DNA from: Enoplosus armatus
Lineage: Eukaryota > Chordata > Actinopteri > Centrarchiformes > Enoplosidae
Length of the DNA stretch: 64,000 bases
Reading direction: 5' to 3'
Assembly: GCF_043641665.1 (NCBI RefSeq)
Contig: NC_092198.1
Span: forward strand, 2,950,501-3,014,500
Position numbers and translations under genes: made by a program. Shown piece after piece: positions 1 through 25,300 of this stretch. The notes below the pieces were generated by a model. That model worked only from the letters and a program-made list of their open reading frames with translations, was not told the origin of the DNA and ran no database searches. The first letter of the stretch is position 1. Each line of letters opens with the position of its first letter.

Positions 1-137
1 GAGGCTTCTGTGGGTGAAGTATAGCATCCGCTTTTTTTTTGAAATAAATCATGACTCTGGAAAGATGCGCTTGTTCTTCGATGCTGACAACAAAACCCGA
101 TGATGAAAGAGTAGTTTGACATTTTTGGAAATACTTT

Positions 138-702
138 CATTTGCTCTCCTGCTGAGAGTTAGATGATGTCACGATGATGAACGTCTGTACGGCATGCTGC
201 TGATTAGCTTAGCTTAGCTTAGCACAAAGACTGGAAACGGGGGGGGGGGGGGGGGGGGGTGTAACAAAATCCACCTCCCAGTGCCTCCTGAAGCTCACTA
301 GTTGACACGTTATGTATCTTGTTTGTTGTAAACATGACAAGTTGTGGTTTTAACAGGGGTCATGTGCTGGACTGTTCACTGATGGGCGTCTCTGCTGGTT
401 GCCTGGCAACTGTGCCTGCCCAAGAAATGGTCATTTTACACCTTGTTTTTTGCACAGATTAAACAAACAAGATATATAAAGTGTTAACTAGTGAGCTTGA
501 GAGGTGCTGGTCAGTGGATTGTGTTACCTTTGGACACAGCCAGGCTAGCTGCCCCCCCCCCCCCCCCCCCCGTTTCCCGTCTTTGTGCTACGCTAAGCTA
601 AGCTAAGCTAACTGGCTGCTGCGTCTAGCTTCATGTTCACTGTACAGACACGAGAGCGGTGTTGATCTTGTCATCTAACTCTCAACAAGAAATCAAGTGA
701 AT
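138..702. mobile_element. Foldback / MITE-like palindromic element
   Basis: The two arms (about 138-355 and 430-702) are imperfect reverse complements. Both carry the AGCTTAGCTTAGC / GCTAAGCTAAGCTAA block, the CAAAGAC-GGAAACGGG block, and the GAGAGTTAGATGA block near the outer ends. Each arm also holds a homopolymer, G at 239-259 and C at 552-571, in mirrored positions. The loop is roughly 355-430. There is no open reading frame, so it must be non-autonomous. Similar AGCTTAGC-rich foldbacks are widespread in percomorph fish, but I cannot name the family, and no target-site duplication was clear. Confidence 0.7.
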
Positions 703-2770
703 CTCCCGAAGAGTTGAACAGTCAGTGTCATTTCATTGTACACTTGTTTCTGGAAACAACAATCCATTCGAGCATCGACAATCACTGTTGACGTGTTGAT
801 TTTTCCATGTTAATGAGATCTTTATACTCTGAACGTGTACGTTTGTAATAACAAAGGCCCTCTCTGGCGTATAAGCTAATAAAGTTTTACATGAGGCGAT
901 GTCAATGGTGCGTTTGACCTCGCTCACTTTTGTGGCCAACTTATCTCTGGCTGGGTGGGGTTTGTTTGGAGGGAGATGTGGAGGCTGCTGAGCCGGGCTG
1001 TCAACCAAGTTAACTGCACACATTTTTTTTTTTCCCCCCCACACAAGCACACTTGGGCTATATCAGGGAGCAGCGAGCGAAAAAAACGTCTGACGAATCC
1101 ATTGAAAATCCGCCAAATAGGGCCCCCCCCCCCCCCCCCCCCCCACCCCGAGGGATGTGAGCCTCTCCCCAGAAAGCTGGAATCCATTTTTGATTCAGCA
1201 CCAAAGCTCGCTGTGTTTTAAGTTCAAACCAAGGTAATTAAATGAAAATGCGGTACACGGTCTTGTTAGCTCTCTAACCTGCACATGAAGCGCGATGGAG
1301 CTGACGTGTTTAAAACGTTCAGTTAACGTCACAGAGACTGAATGTGGGGTTTAAATGGCACCAGTGAGCACCAGTAACGATACTGATGTCTTCTATGAGA
1401 GACTACTGGTGGCTGTTGATGGCTGATGTAGAATTTGTACATCCAAATATGCACAGACTTAAACTAAAGTCATAAACCTCCTGTTTGTTTTATCAGTTTT
1501 GAGGCCTTTATTGGACATTAATTTGTATTTTTAGTTTGCGTCTGGTCTGAAGGACCCCAGAAACTTTCTCTATAGTGTCAAATGTTTTGAAAAAATATAT
1601 CCTTTGTTTATATTTATTATGACTTTGACAGCATCAGTGTGTGTGTGTGTGGTTTGATTGAGTGAGTTGGTGACAGTTTGGGGTCATTTGCTTATTTTGC
1701 AAGGCCACTGTCAATCAAATTAATTAAACACACTGGTGCTCAGAAGTACATGACACCCCCCTTTGTTGTTATCCCAACTGAGAGCTGCAGACTAGAAACA
1801 AACACACAGAAAAGTCTCGTGTGAAATGACCAAAAAGGCAGAAAATGTTGAGACCACGTCAGAACCAACGCTTCATAACTAGACGCTCGTTGAGAAAATT
1901 GGTTTTTAATGCATTTAAATAAACTTATATTAGTGGGTGGACGTGTTTGACAAGTCCTTGAGGATGTTCCTGGAGTAGTTGAGGTCTGAGACTCCAGTAA
2001 GTTTCCCCATTAGAGAATAAACAGAGAGCCGAGAGACAGAGTCTGTCACTCGTCTGGCTTCCTGGCAGGTTATTTGTCTAACGTGGATTTATTTCGCGGT
2101 GTGTAATTGTTTGTAAACACTTCAGAAACTCCGGTCTGGTCAGAATATAATATATAATCTAATAACGATGTAGAGTTGCAGCCAGTTCAGCACCACAGAC
2201 AGCTCCCAGCTTCATTCACTGCAAGTTTGAAGAGATTTTTCATCTTTTTGTTCAGCTGATAATAAAATAAAGTGTTCAACTAACTCCTATTGATGTGAAA
2301 AGAAGATTAACACTTAATTTATTGTGTTTTCCCATCTTGTTGCATCACTTTGGCTTTAAAGGATCTACAGAACCTGTTAATCCTTAATTTTCCACTTTAA
2401 TTCAACCTTAAACCCTCGTGTCCAGTTTGATCACGTGCATTAAAAAATACCTTATTAGTCAAATTTAGAAAGAAATAAAAAGCTGGCTGAGGGTATCCAA
2501 CACCAAGAAGCCCCAATAAGTCTATAATAGAACCCTTCCAACTTTCTCAAGGAATCCCCAACCTCAGAGACCCCCACCCCTCAAGGCCCCCTGTGTCCTC
2601 CTCTTGTACCCCTGGGAGGTCCCACATCCCACCCTCATAGGAAATAAACCTGAAAACAAATGCAACCTTTATTTTCTGTCGGTCACAGCATCCCCAGCTG
2701 TCCCTCAGGACTATATTGCCTTGTCGTCTCGATAGTTGTCCAGTTTCCAAACCGGTCTCTGTGCTTGCAT
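703..2770. other. Upstream flank of uts1, no gene seen
   Basis: This stretch is AT-rich with no convincing exon. It holds a 22-base C tract at 1123-1144 and a short (GT)n near 1637-1651. The short ORFs across 733-1221 are produced by the poly-C/poly-G tract and lack coding character. Distal regulatory elements for uts1 could lie here, but none can be pinned down from sequence alone. Confidence 0.5.
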
Positions 2771-2802
2771 TGACGTCAAAGGAGCAGGCTGGATGTATAA
2801 AA
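2771..2802 (+). promoter_or_regulatory. uts1: CRE plus TATA box of the uts1 promoter
   Basis: A perfect palindromic cAMP-response element TGACGTCA lies at 2771-2778. It is followed 17 bases later by TATAAAA at 2796-2802. Transcription would start around 2825-2830. Genes of the CRH/urocortin family are typically driven by a proximal CREB-bound CRE and a TATA box, which fits the gene downstream. Activation by cAMP/PKA signalling is inferred from this. Confidence 0.8.
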
Positions 2803-2825
2803 CCCTCCGTCCTCTCCGGTAGACG

Positions 2826-3207
2826 CTCACAGGGACTTTCCAGACTCGGCTCCGACCTGAACTCTCACCGGCACCGACCACAAAGTTCAGCTGCAGCGTC
2901 TGGAGACGATAAAGTAAGTAAGCAGCTTTGCTTTATTCTTTTTGTTTCAGGGTCAAGTTTTGTTGAATTGGACGTATTCGTGCCAGTGAGAACACGTCGG
3001 GCAGATCATTCATATATCCTCTTCTTCTCCTCTTCTATTGTTTTCACTCAAGTTTAATCTCCAAAATATTTGCTTATTTGCTTCTTTTTTTTCTTCCGGG
3101 AAAGTGAGAAATGGCCTGAATTAGTGAAGGACTTCCAGGCTTCGCCGACAGTCTTTAATGTGAGTTCTGTGATGAACTGTCCTCTTAATAAATACCTCTG
3201 GCTGCAG
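2826..3207 (+). other. uts1: uts1 non-coding exon 1 and intron 1
   Basis: The 5' untranslated exon runs from about 2826 (placed from the TATA box) to 2913. It is followed by a strong donor, GTAAGTAAG, at 2914. The intron ends at the acceptor CTCTGGCTGCAG (3207), with a T-rich stretch near 3085. CRH-family genes have this architecture: a short untranslated first exon, then one exon carrying the entire prepropeptide. The intron is open in the coding frame from 3070, but that part is not expected to be translated. Confidence 0.65.
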
Positions 3208-3210
3208 GAC

Positions 3211-3648
3211 ATGAAGCCGGTCCCCCTGCTCCTGCTCCTCTCCTCGGTCCTCCTCTCATCGCACCTCCGCCCCGCCGCCGGCAGACCGCGCATCCTCCCC
3301 GGCTGGCTGGATGGCAGCGGCCGCCTCCAGACGCAGCAACTGGACGAAGTGCTCCTCAGGGCGGCCGCCGCCGGGGACAGCACCGCCTCGGATCTACTGG
3401 GCGACAACATCCTGAGGCTTCTCCAAAGGAGGAACCCGGACCCTCTGCGCCTGCTCCCACCAGAGGAGGAGAGCGAGGATGAGGCGGTGAGGACGGCGGC
3501 GCAGCTGCTGAAACGGAGCGAAGAGCCGCCGCTGTCCATCGACCTGACCTTCCACCTGCTGAGGAATATGATCCAGATGGCCAAGATGGAGAGCCAGAGG
3601 GAGCAGGCTCAGCTCAACCGCAAAGTCCTCGACGAGGTCGGGAAGTAA
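3211..3648 (+). CDS. uts1: Urotensin I / urocortin 1 precursor
   Basis: A 145-residue prepropeptide of the CRH family. Residues 1-24 are a signal peptide (MKPVPLLLLLSSVLL, cleaved near AAG). Residues 25-100 are an acidic, Leu-rich cryptic propeptide. A Lys-Arg site at 101-102 precedes the 41-residue hormone at 103-143, which starts SEEPPLSIDLTFHLLRNM. The hormone is followed by Gly144-Lys145, the amidation donor and trimming residue. The SIDLTFHLLRN block is diagnostic of urotensin I, urocortin and sauvagine. In fish it is made in the caudal neurosecretory system and brain, is secreted, and acts on CRH receptors in osmoregulation, stress and feeding. The start was chosen as the first ATG after the acceptor at 3207; upstream in-frame ATGs lie in the intron. 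The whole precursor is in one exon, as expected. It lies tail-to-tail with trim54, as UCN does in human. ATTAAA at 3691 is a possible polyadenylation signal. Confidence 0.95.
   Translation: MKPVPLLLLLSSVLLSSHLRPAAGRPRILPGWLDGSGRLQTQQLDEVLLRAAAAGDSTASDLLGDNILRLLQRRNPDPLRLLPPEEESEDEAVRTAAQLLKRSEEPPLSIDLTFHLLRNMIQMAKMESQREQAQLNRKVLDEVGK
3517..3639 (+). other. uts1: Mature urotensin I peptide (41 codons)
   Basis: This segment encodes the hormone between the dibasic KR cleavage site and the C-terminal GK amidation signal. It has the N-terminal PPLSIDLTFHLL receptor-activating part and an amphipathic helix ending in LDEV. The length of 41 is exactly that of fish urotensin I. The central MIQMAKMESQREQ differs somewhat from other fish sequences I remember, but the framework is intact. 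Confidence 0.9.
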
Positions 3649-3914
3649 AGCTCCATTTCTTCTTCTTCTTCTTTTTTTTTTAAATGCCTCATTAAAGCAG
3701 CCCAGCCGCTGTCTGAGTATCCCAGACCTCTGACATTAGTCGTTGTTTGTGCGCCTGCCTTCTTCTTCTTCTTCTTCTCCTCATCATCATCATTTTACGC
3801 ACAGATGGTGCCAATTTACGCGTCACAGCATCCGCGAGCAAAACGTAAAATCTTAAGTGTTATTTAAAGACTTTGTTGGAAAATATGGAAACGGACTTCT
3901 CACCCTCACCTTCG

Positions 3915-3962
<48 letters not shown>

Positions 3963-5289
3963 CTCTCAGCACTGGACTTTTGGAAACTGTCGGGTTTCGC
4001 TGGATTTGAGCAGCGCTGTTCTTTGTCATTTGTCTCTCTGATCAAATGCTTGGAGTGAAAATGACAAAAACAAATAAGTCACAGTGGGTTGACCTAAACA
4101 TGTACAAATGTACAAAGTCTTAATGTTTGTTGGAATGATGATAACGTGATATTCACCCCCTTCTATAGGCTGGTAGCTGTCAGCCCCAGCAGCTACAGAA
4201 GTCTAATGGGAGGTGCATGATGGTGATGTTTGTAACTGAACTGATGCTGTGCAGAAACCTTCTAAGATATTAGAACCGTCTTCATCCGCAATCCTAAAAC
4301 GAATCAACCTTCAGATGTAATGACTCACTGTGAGTGTTTTCTGGTTCTCTCTGTGTAATGTAGTGGGAAATACAAACAAGGGGCAACTCTAACCTCCAGT
4401 TCATGGTCACAATGATAATATAACCTCCTTTAGGTTGATCCTTCAAATGAATCTTACAATGATTTAAGTCGGACTACAAAGACGGTGAGCTGTTCATTTT
4501 GTTTTCTTGTTGTTTTGTGTGATCGGTTGATATAAACGACTACTGCTAAAGGGGTAATTAAGGTACTCTGCTCAGTAAAGGCTTCATGATGGCACCGATA
4601 ATGGTTCAATACTTGGTTTTATACATAAGTGTCCAAATTAAGGTGGCATTCGGCCACAATTAGCCCATAATGAACCTTAAAAAAAAAAAAAAAAGATGTT
4701 GATATCAAACGCTCCTCTGATTCTCTGTTGTTTTAAATCCACGGATTGATCAAATTTAATGTATTGGGATTGATGGGATTTGTTTGACAAAGGAGCTGAG
4801 GTGGAACGAAACACAAAACACACTTTATGTTGAGTTGTTTTCCATCCAAACCTTCCCGTCATCCTCTTCTCTGTCCTTCAGTTTGAGCGGGAGCACTATC
4901 ACCTGTACTGTATCGACTGTAGCATGCTAATCGACAACAACAACAACAACAACAACAAAAGAAAAAAAATAAAAAAAAAGCTTTATAATTTCACCGTGAA
5001 CATTAATGTCTGACACTGATCACATTCTTTGTTTTCGCAAAAGAAGAAAAAAAAAAAAGCTTTTTTGCCATTTATATTTTGTAATAAAAAAGTTTGAAGT
5101 AAAAACAAAAATCATCGCTTTTGATTCTGTTCATTCTGTTGTTGTGCTGATTATAAATGTATTCATCGATTATAAAATACAACTGTTTGTGACTGCTATG
5201 TGGTTTAAGTGTCATCCGATGTTTTTCCATTTGTACTGGGATTCTTCACAAAGACGACAACGGGCGACTTTTGTCCAGCTCGAAGGATT

Positions 5290-5930
5290 TTAATCTGAGA
5301 ACACTTTCAGAACAAAATCTCAACACCTACCGGCCAGATTTCCCACTGACCTCCTGTCTAGCGCCACCATCAGGTCAAACTTTGCACTTGATCAACACTT
5401 TGGTTCATGACAAACTATCTCACAAACAAATTTTGAATCCTAATGTTTTTACTTGACCCGACGACCTTCTTCGGCGCCACCAGCCGTCAAAATATTCCCA
5501 ATAAACATCAAAATGTCTGAATTCGTAGAAATCTACTGAACAGATTGATGCTCTGCAAAGAATAAACTTTGATATACTATATATTTTGGACTCTCCATGA
5601 ACTCTCCTCAGAACAAGTTAGATCATATTCATGTTTCCAGGGAGATGAACACTTTTTGAAGTTGAAGTCATTTTCTGTCTTTCTGGGATGACTTGGTTCA
5701 ACAGCAATGGTTCCCAGTTGGGCTCAAACTATTTACATTGGTCAACATGTTAAACGTCTCAACACTTTTTATTTAATGACCTCCACGGACTTCCCTCTAA
5801 CGCCACCCACAGGACAAACCTTACACCTACATTCAGGTATTATTGCCAGTTTTAGACCAATGCATGGAAGCGATGTTTGGGGATCTTCTGCAGAGGAATG
5901 GGTTGATATATTCCAAAATATAATCACTTA
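5290..5930 (-). repeat. Degenerate dispersed repeat cluster
   Basis: The motif TAGCGCCACCATCAGGTCAAA occurs near 5360, followed by TTTGGTTCATGACA at about 5400. Diverged versions lie near 5475 (GGCGCCACCAGCCGTCAAAA) and 5800 (ACGCCACCCACAGGACAAA). These match, in reverse orientation, the 3' part of the element at 57890-58250 (TTTTGACCTGACGGTGGCAC). I infer two or three old fragments of one teleost dispersed family. Confidence 0.45.
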
Positions 5931-7195
5931 ATGTTGCTTGTTAAGGTATTTCGTATGTGATACAGGAAAGAAATGAAATAAAACTGCTTAATTAGACCAG
6001 CCGCTGAACTGTAGAAGACTGATAATATTTATAAACTCGTCATTTATTAATTTGTCGTCGCTTTAAACTGTCGCTGCAACAGAAGCATTTTAGAAGGTTC
6101 CTTTAAGTTTGAAGGCTCAGACATGATGGAAGTGACCACTAATTGTGTTCAAGTTGTTGAAACTGCGAGAGAAAGAAGAAACAAACACAGAAGTCAAAAT
6201 GGCCTCTGTGTCCTTTGTTTCTATGACTCAGTCCAAACTGTGGGTGTGTTGGCGATTCTTCTGCCTTATCACCCTCTGTTTGTTTCTGTGTGTGTGTTCA
6301 GTGTCATCTCCCTCATTGTGCTTTACAAATGCCTTCACTTTGTAGATCAAAGCAATGACAGACGTGTGTGTGTGTTAATCTGCAGAATTCAGAAAGAAAA
6401 TCAGAAAGATTCTCAGTGCAAAACATTTAACCTGACGCAAAGTCAAATACTGCAACACCTTGAGGCGGAGATTACCTTTTTCCTGCATGAAGATAAAGTG
6501 TAATTTAGAGATTGACATTCACGTAGAATGCCAGGATGTAAAAGACTTTCTAACACCGAAGAGAACCACGTTGGACCTCTATAATAATAATAATAATAAT
6601 GACGAATTACATTTAAAATTAATACATTTTAACTGAGTCAAACAAACACTTGACAGTGGATTTAGCATATATTTGTGCTTTATTTGATAAAGTTGATCTA
6701 TTATTTAGTTCTTTATATGCAACTCAGCGGCCACAGCCACAATCAAAAGAGCAGCCCACTGTAACATGAACAAGTTTCAGGAAGAGACGATATGTCTGTG
6801 CACAAGAGGACAAATCGACAGAATATACTGACAGATCACAAAACCCACAAACTACATGAAACTGTCACATGAAGCAAAACACCTGTGCAGCTGGCTTCAT
6901 AATAATAATAATAACATAAAGTTAAAAAAAAGGAAGAGAACATGCAATCAGAGGGAATAAAAACCTCCTTTCATACCTCATGGTTCAAACTGTCCTCCCC
7001 ATAAAAATGACAACATTAGCTGTTTGTTCAGAAGCTTCAACCTACTTATGGTTCTGTTGGTTCTCCTACAAACAGTCTTGGTTTCTTTTAATCCTTAACC
7101 TTAAAGGACATGCCGGGCATTATTCTACATTCTCTTATTGTCAACAAATCCCATTAAAAAGACCCAAACCAACAATGTTAGTCCAACTATGTTTA

Positions 7196-7350
7196 CCATC
7201 TTAGTTTAGCATGCTAACACTTGGTAATTAGCACTAAACACAACGTCCAGCTGAGGTTGATGGGAATGTCATTAGTCTTGCAGGTATTTGGTTCTGTTTA
7301 TAACAAATCTAATCCATCTAATAGTTGTTGAGATATTTCTGTCCGGATCA
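7196..7350 (+). repeat. Fragment of the GCATGCTAACA dispersed repeat family
   Basis: It begins TTAGTTTAGCATGCTAACAC and continues with AATTAGCACTAAACACA, GCTGAGGTTGATGGGAATGT and CCATCTAATAGTTGTTGAGA. The same block order occurs at 57890-58250, so this is a second copy of one interspersed element. It has no coding potential. Confidence 0.55.
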
Positions 7351-9754
7351 ACATCTTTAAAGCAAACGTTACTCAAAAGGGAGTAAATTGTGCATTTGTG
7401 AGGGACTATTTTCAGACGTGGATTAATACAGACTTGGTGCTCTAGAGGTTCTTTACAGCAGCGTTGCTCACTGATGTGTTTTTTTAATAGTTTATGGTTT
7501 CTATGACACACAGAAGAATGAGATATATCAGGCTTCGGATACACAGAGAGAAGACGGATCTATTCATTGTTGGTTTTGGTCTTTTCATGGTATGCGTTGA
7601 CAACAACATCAACTCTTTAACCAAGTAGCGTCAGGTCACCATAACTACAGAGGAGGCAGATCAGAAAATGTTCTTATGGCTTTAGTCACACATACTCACA
7701 TACGCAACAGCCCAAAATTCATCAAGCAGTCCTCGAGAAACCCCCCCCCCTAAAAAAAGCAAGTCATTTGCAGTACTAGCTACAGTAATGAGCTTATCTG
7801 CCCACTCCTTAGGTTGTACATCCTGCTCACTGGTATTGTCATTCTCCTGCATTCATGCATTTTTCTTAAAAACTCTGTTATCCATAATTTGAAATTTTGA
7901 AAAATAAAAAGGACAAAATACAGTTTGACTCAACTCTCACAGAAACCATTTCTATCTTATTGACTTTAATCCCCACACTGTCTTGTTTTTTTTTGCATAA
8001 CATCTGAAAGGAATTATAAAACTGACAAAATACAAAAAAAACTGTAGTCTTTACGGACGTCTTCAGAAAGTATTGTGACAGAAAGCTATATAAGGGCTTT
8101 AAATCCTGAACGAAATCTTTTTACTTTCCCTCCCACAACACAGAATACAGTGTTAAATCTACTGCATACATTTCCTGTGAGATATACATAGAGAGATATA
8201 TTTACACACAATACACTGTTTTTTTTTTTTTTTTCCTGAACAAAAGACAACAATGTGGGAGGCAAAAAAAAAAAAAATCAGTCCAAGTCAGTTTCCCCAC
8301 ATGTGGGAAACTGATGGATAATGTATATAAGTGTGATCTAAATCATTTACGTGCTTTTTTTTTTTTCTTTGTTGTTTCGTGTCCGTTGTGGCTGAGTTCT
8401 CTCTCCAATACCGTGTGGATTCCTTCCAGAGGATTATGGTAAACCTCTACTTCCGTTTTTACATTTCCTCAGGACCGCAGTGTAAGGACCTCGAGTAGAG
8501 AACAAAAGATGAAATATCATGAGATCAGTGTCATCATCCCACGTCTAAACAATCACCAGTGACTCTCCAGCTGCTCGGCCTAATGTACCCACTCCACACA
8601 AATACAGCGCGGAGGAGGATGCTGTTGTTGTTTGCCGCCTTTTGACTGAGTCAGCATGAATACACTGATGCCGTCTCCTTCCTGGGTGGATGAGGGGGAA
8701 TCCTTCCCTCTCTGCAGCTCTCTTTACGTAAGTGGTCTTGTTCGAGAGGACTTCACACATCCCCTCTGTACGATACACAGTGAGCTGCTGCTGCTGCTGC
8801 TGCTGCTGACTTCAGACCGTGCACATTTCCAAATATTGCAATTAATCAGCAGAGCGACAAGAACATCTATAAACGGGCTCTGACACATTTGCACTGCTTC
8901 AGTTTGCAGTTTGGGAGCCGTTAGCGCAGCGCTTTCTTTTGCATTTTTACAAACTTGTGCGTCTGCAGGATGTTCGTTGAAACACTTAAAATGTGTAACA
9001 TTTTATGAAGTTCACGCTTAAAACACATTAAAAGTGACGCTTTATATATTGTTTATATACAGTATGTTAAGTCGTGTGACACGATCCACTTAAACCTGCA
9101 ATAACTGATTTATTTTTTTGGCCACTTGGGGGCAGCAGAAACAAGTTGTGAAGACAACATTGACATATAATCAGCTTTTAAGTTGATATTAGAAAATGAG
9201 GAAATGTGATTTTAAATTGCTGTAATCTCAGTCTCTGTTCCAAGAAGGCCTTTGGTGGGAGATGTGAATGGCCGCCATGACAACTGAGCCAACTCCATCT
9301 GCCGATGAGGACCTTGAGAGGCACTTGAAATCTCCAGGAAAGGCTAGTAAGTGGACCTTGATATTTTAAGATATCATTTAGATCTATAATTCAGGACTAA
9401 ATTATCCAATAAAATCTTCTGTTATTAGTCCCTCATTTTACCAGAGGACACCGGGCTCTATACCTCCTCTCCAGCTGATGACTGAGCACTGGACGCTGAA
9501 TAACTAATGTGAGGAATCTGACACTTTCCAAACCAAAATCAAACACACCACAAAGCCTTGGACAAGCAAAACCCTGATCAATGAATCAATAAAAGGTCAA
9601 CAGGGACATTCGGAACAAAAACAAACACCATGTATCCCCTTCTGTTAGTCTCTCAGAGAATATCAAATCCTTTTTTACTCGATTTTTTAACCTTTTAAAA
9701 AGGTCCAAATCTGCACTTGAGTCACTGAAAACAACAGCTACCTCTGTTTTGGTC

Positions 9755-22328
<12,574 letters not shown>

Positions 22329-22357
22329 ATGGCCGCGCACAGATCCCGTTGTTGCAG
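22329..22357 (+). other. Possible orphan first coding exon (start codon plus donor)
   Basis: An ATG in good Kozak context (GGTCATGGCC) opens a nine-codon frame (MAAHRSRCC) that ends at a perfect donor, CAG|GTGAGT, at 22357/22358. The satellite array starts 13 bases further on. If used, the array would lie in the first intron of a gene whose later exons I cannot find. A chance match is quite possible. Confidence 0.2.
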
Positions 22358-25300
22358 GTGAGTTTATAATAATTTTTTTTTATGATTTTGGACAGACACA
22401 TGGTTTTTCATGATTTTGGACAGACACATGGTTTTTCATGATTTTGGACATATATACATGTTTTTAATATATATATTTTATAATCTTGGACATACATACA
22501 TACATGTTTCTTCATGATTTTGGACATACATACATACCTGATTTTTATGATTTTGGACAGACACAAGGTTTTTCATGATTTTGGACATATATACATGTTT
22601 TTAATATATATATATTTCATAATCTTGGACATACATACTTTCTTTTGGATTTTGGACAGACATACATTTTTCATGATTTCGGACATACATACATTTTTTT
22701 CATGATTTTGGACAGACATACATGCATGCATGTTTTTTTTTAATTTTAGACATAGACACATACATACATGGTTTTTCATGATTTTGGACATATATACATG
22801 TTTTTAATATATATATTTTATAATCTTGGACATACATACATACATGTTTCTTCATGATTTTGGACATACATACATACCTGATTTTTATGATTTTGGACAG
22901 ACACATGGTTTTTCATGACTTTGGACATATATACATGTTTTTAATATATATATTTTATAATCTTGGACATACATGCATACATGTTTTTTCATGATTTTGG
23001 ACATACACACATACATGTTTTTTCATGATTTTGGACATAAATACATAGATACATGATGTTTTATGATCTTGGAAATACAAATGGTTTTTCATGATTTTGG
23101 ACAGAAATACATACATACTTTTTTTTTGGATTTTGGACAGACATACATGGTTTTTCATGATTTTGGACATATATACATACTTTTTTATGATTTTGGACAA
23201 ACATAAATACACGATTTCGGAGATACATACATTTTTCATGATTTCGGACATACATACATTTTTGTCATGATTTTGGACATACATACATACCTGATTTTTA
23301 TGATTTTGGACAGACACATGGTTTTTCATGATTTTGGACATACATAAATACATGTTTTTAATGATTTCGGACATACATACATACATGTGTTTTATGATTT
23401 TGGACAAACATACATACATGCATGTTTTTGTTTTTTTTTGGACACACATACACACATACATGATTTTTATGATTTTGGACAAACATACATACATGCATGT
23501 TTTTTTTTATTTTGGACATACATACACACATACATGATTTTAATGATTTTGGACATACATACATACATTTTTCATGATCTTGGACATACATACTTTCTTT
23601 TGGATTTTGGACAGACATACATTTTTCATGATTTCGGACATACATACATTTTTTTCATGATTTTGGAAAGACATACATGCATGCATGTTTTTTTTTAATT
23701 TTAGACATAGACACATACATACATGTTTTTTCATGATTTTGGACATACATACATACATGATTTTTATGATTTTGGACAGACATGTTTTTTCATGATTTTG
23801 GACATATATACATGTTTTTAACGATTTTGGACATACATACATGTTTTTTCATGATTTTGGACATACATACATAAATACATGTTTTTAATGATTTTGGACA
23901 TACATACATACATACATGTTTTTTCATGATTTTGGACATACATACATACATGTTTTTTCATGATTTTGGACATACATACATACATGATTTTTATGATTTT
24001 GGACAGACACATGGTTTTTCATGATTTTGGACATACATACATACATTTTTTATGATCTTGGACATACATACATACATAAATGGTTTTTCATGATTTTGGA
24101 CAGAAATACATACATACTTTTTTTTGGGATTTTGGACACACATACATGGTTTTTCATGATTTTGGACAAACATACAATCATGTTTTTTCATGATTTTGGA
24201 CAAATATAAATACATGTTTTTTTTATGATTTCAGAGATACATACATTTTTCATGATTTCGGACATACATACATTTTGTTCATGATTTTGGACAGACATAC
24301 ATGCATGCATGTTTTTTTTTTATTTTAGACATACACACATACATACATGATTTTTATGATTTTGGACAGACACATGGTTTTTCATGATTTTGGACATATA
24401 TACATGTTTTTAATATATATATTTTATAATCTTGGACATACATACATACATGTTTCTTCATGATTTTGGACATACATACATACCTGATTTTTATGATTTT
24501 GGACAGACACATGGTTTTTCATGATTTTGGACAGACACATGGTTTTTCATGATTTTGGACATATATACATGTTTTTAATATATATATTTTATAATCTTGG
24601 ACATACATACATACATGTTTCTTCATGATTTTGGACATACATACATACCTGATTTTTATGATTTTGGACAGACACATGGTTTTTCATGATTTTGGACATA
24701 TATACATGTTTTTAATATATATATTTCATAATCTTGGACATACATACTTTCTTTTGGATTTTGGACAGACATACATTTTTCATGATTTCGGACATACATA
24801 CATTTTTTTCATGATTTTGGACAGACATACATGCATGCATGTTTTTTTTTTAATTTTAGACATAGACACATACATACATGGTTTTTCATGATTTTGGACA
24901 TATATACATGTTTTTAATATATATATTTTATAATCTTGGACATACATACATACATGTTTCCTCATGATTTTGGACATACATACATACCTGATTTTTATGA
25001 TTTTGGACAGACACATGGTTTTTCATGACTTTGGACATATATACATGTTTTTAATATATATATTTTATAATCTTGGACATACATACATACATGTTTTTTC
25101 ATGATTTTGGACATACACACATACATGTTTTTTCATGATTTTGGACATAAATACATAGATACATGATGTTTTATGATCTTGGAAATACAAATGGTTTTTC
25201 ATGATTTTGGACAGAAATACATACATACTTTTTTTTTGGATTTTGGACAGACATACATGGTTTTTCATGATTTTGGACATATATACATACTTTTTTATGA

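Larger units (their letters stand above)
3697..9754. other. Intergenic region between uts1 and trim54 (convergent 3' ends)
   Basis: No coding exon is recognisable. The stretch holds a (CA)n tract at 3916-3960, poly-A near 4679-4694, a (CAA)n run at about 4938-4960, an A-rich zone at 4960-5060, (TAA)n near 6582-6600 and 6900-6914, a nine-unit CTG run at about 8785-8808, and repeat fragments described separately. Part of the right side must be trim54 3' UTR. A reverse-strand AATAAA at 9109-9114, about 640 bases past the trim54 stop, is one possible end. ORFs here, such as 6123-6503, have no recognisable family and look fortuitous. Confidence 0.5.

Noticed and set aside
3054..3584. 176-codon minus-strand ORF over uts1
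   Set aside because: It is the complement of a GC-rich, Leu/Glu-rich coding exon. The plus strand encodes an unmistakable CRH-family precursor with signal peptide, KR site and amidation signal.
6123..6503. 126-codon ORF in the uts1-trim54 gap
   Set aside because: No recognisable domain, part of it is GT-rich low complexity, and no promoter or splice context was seen.
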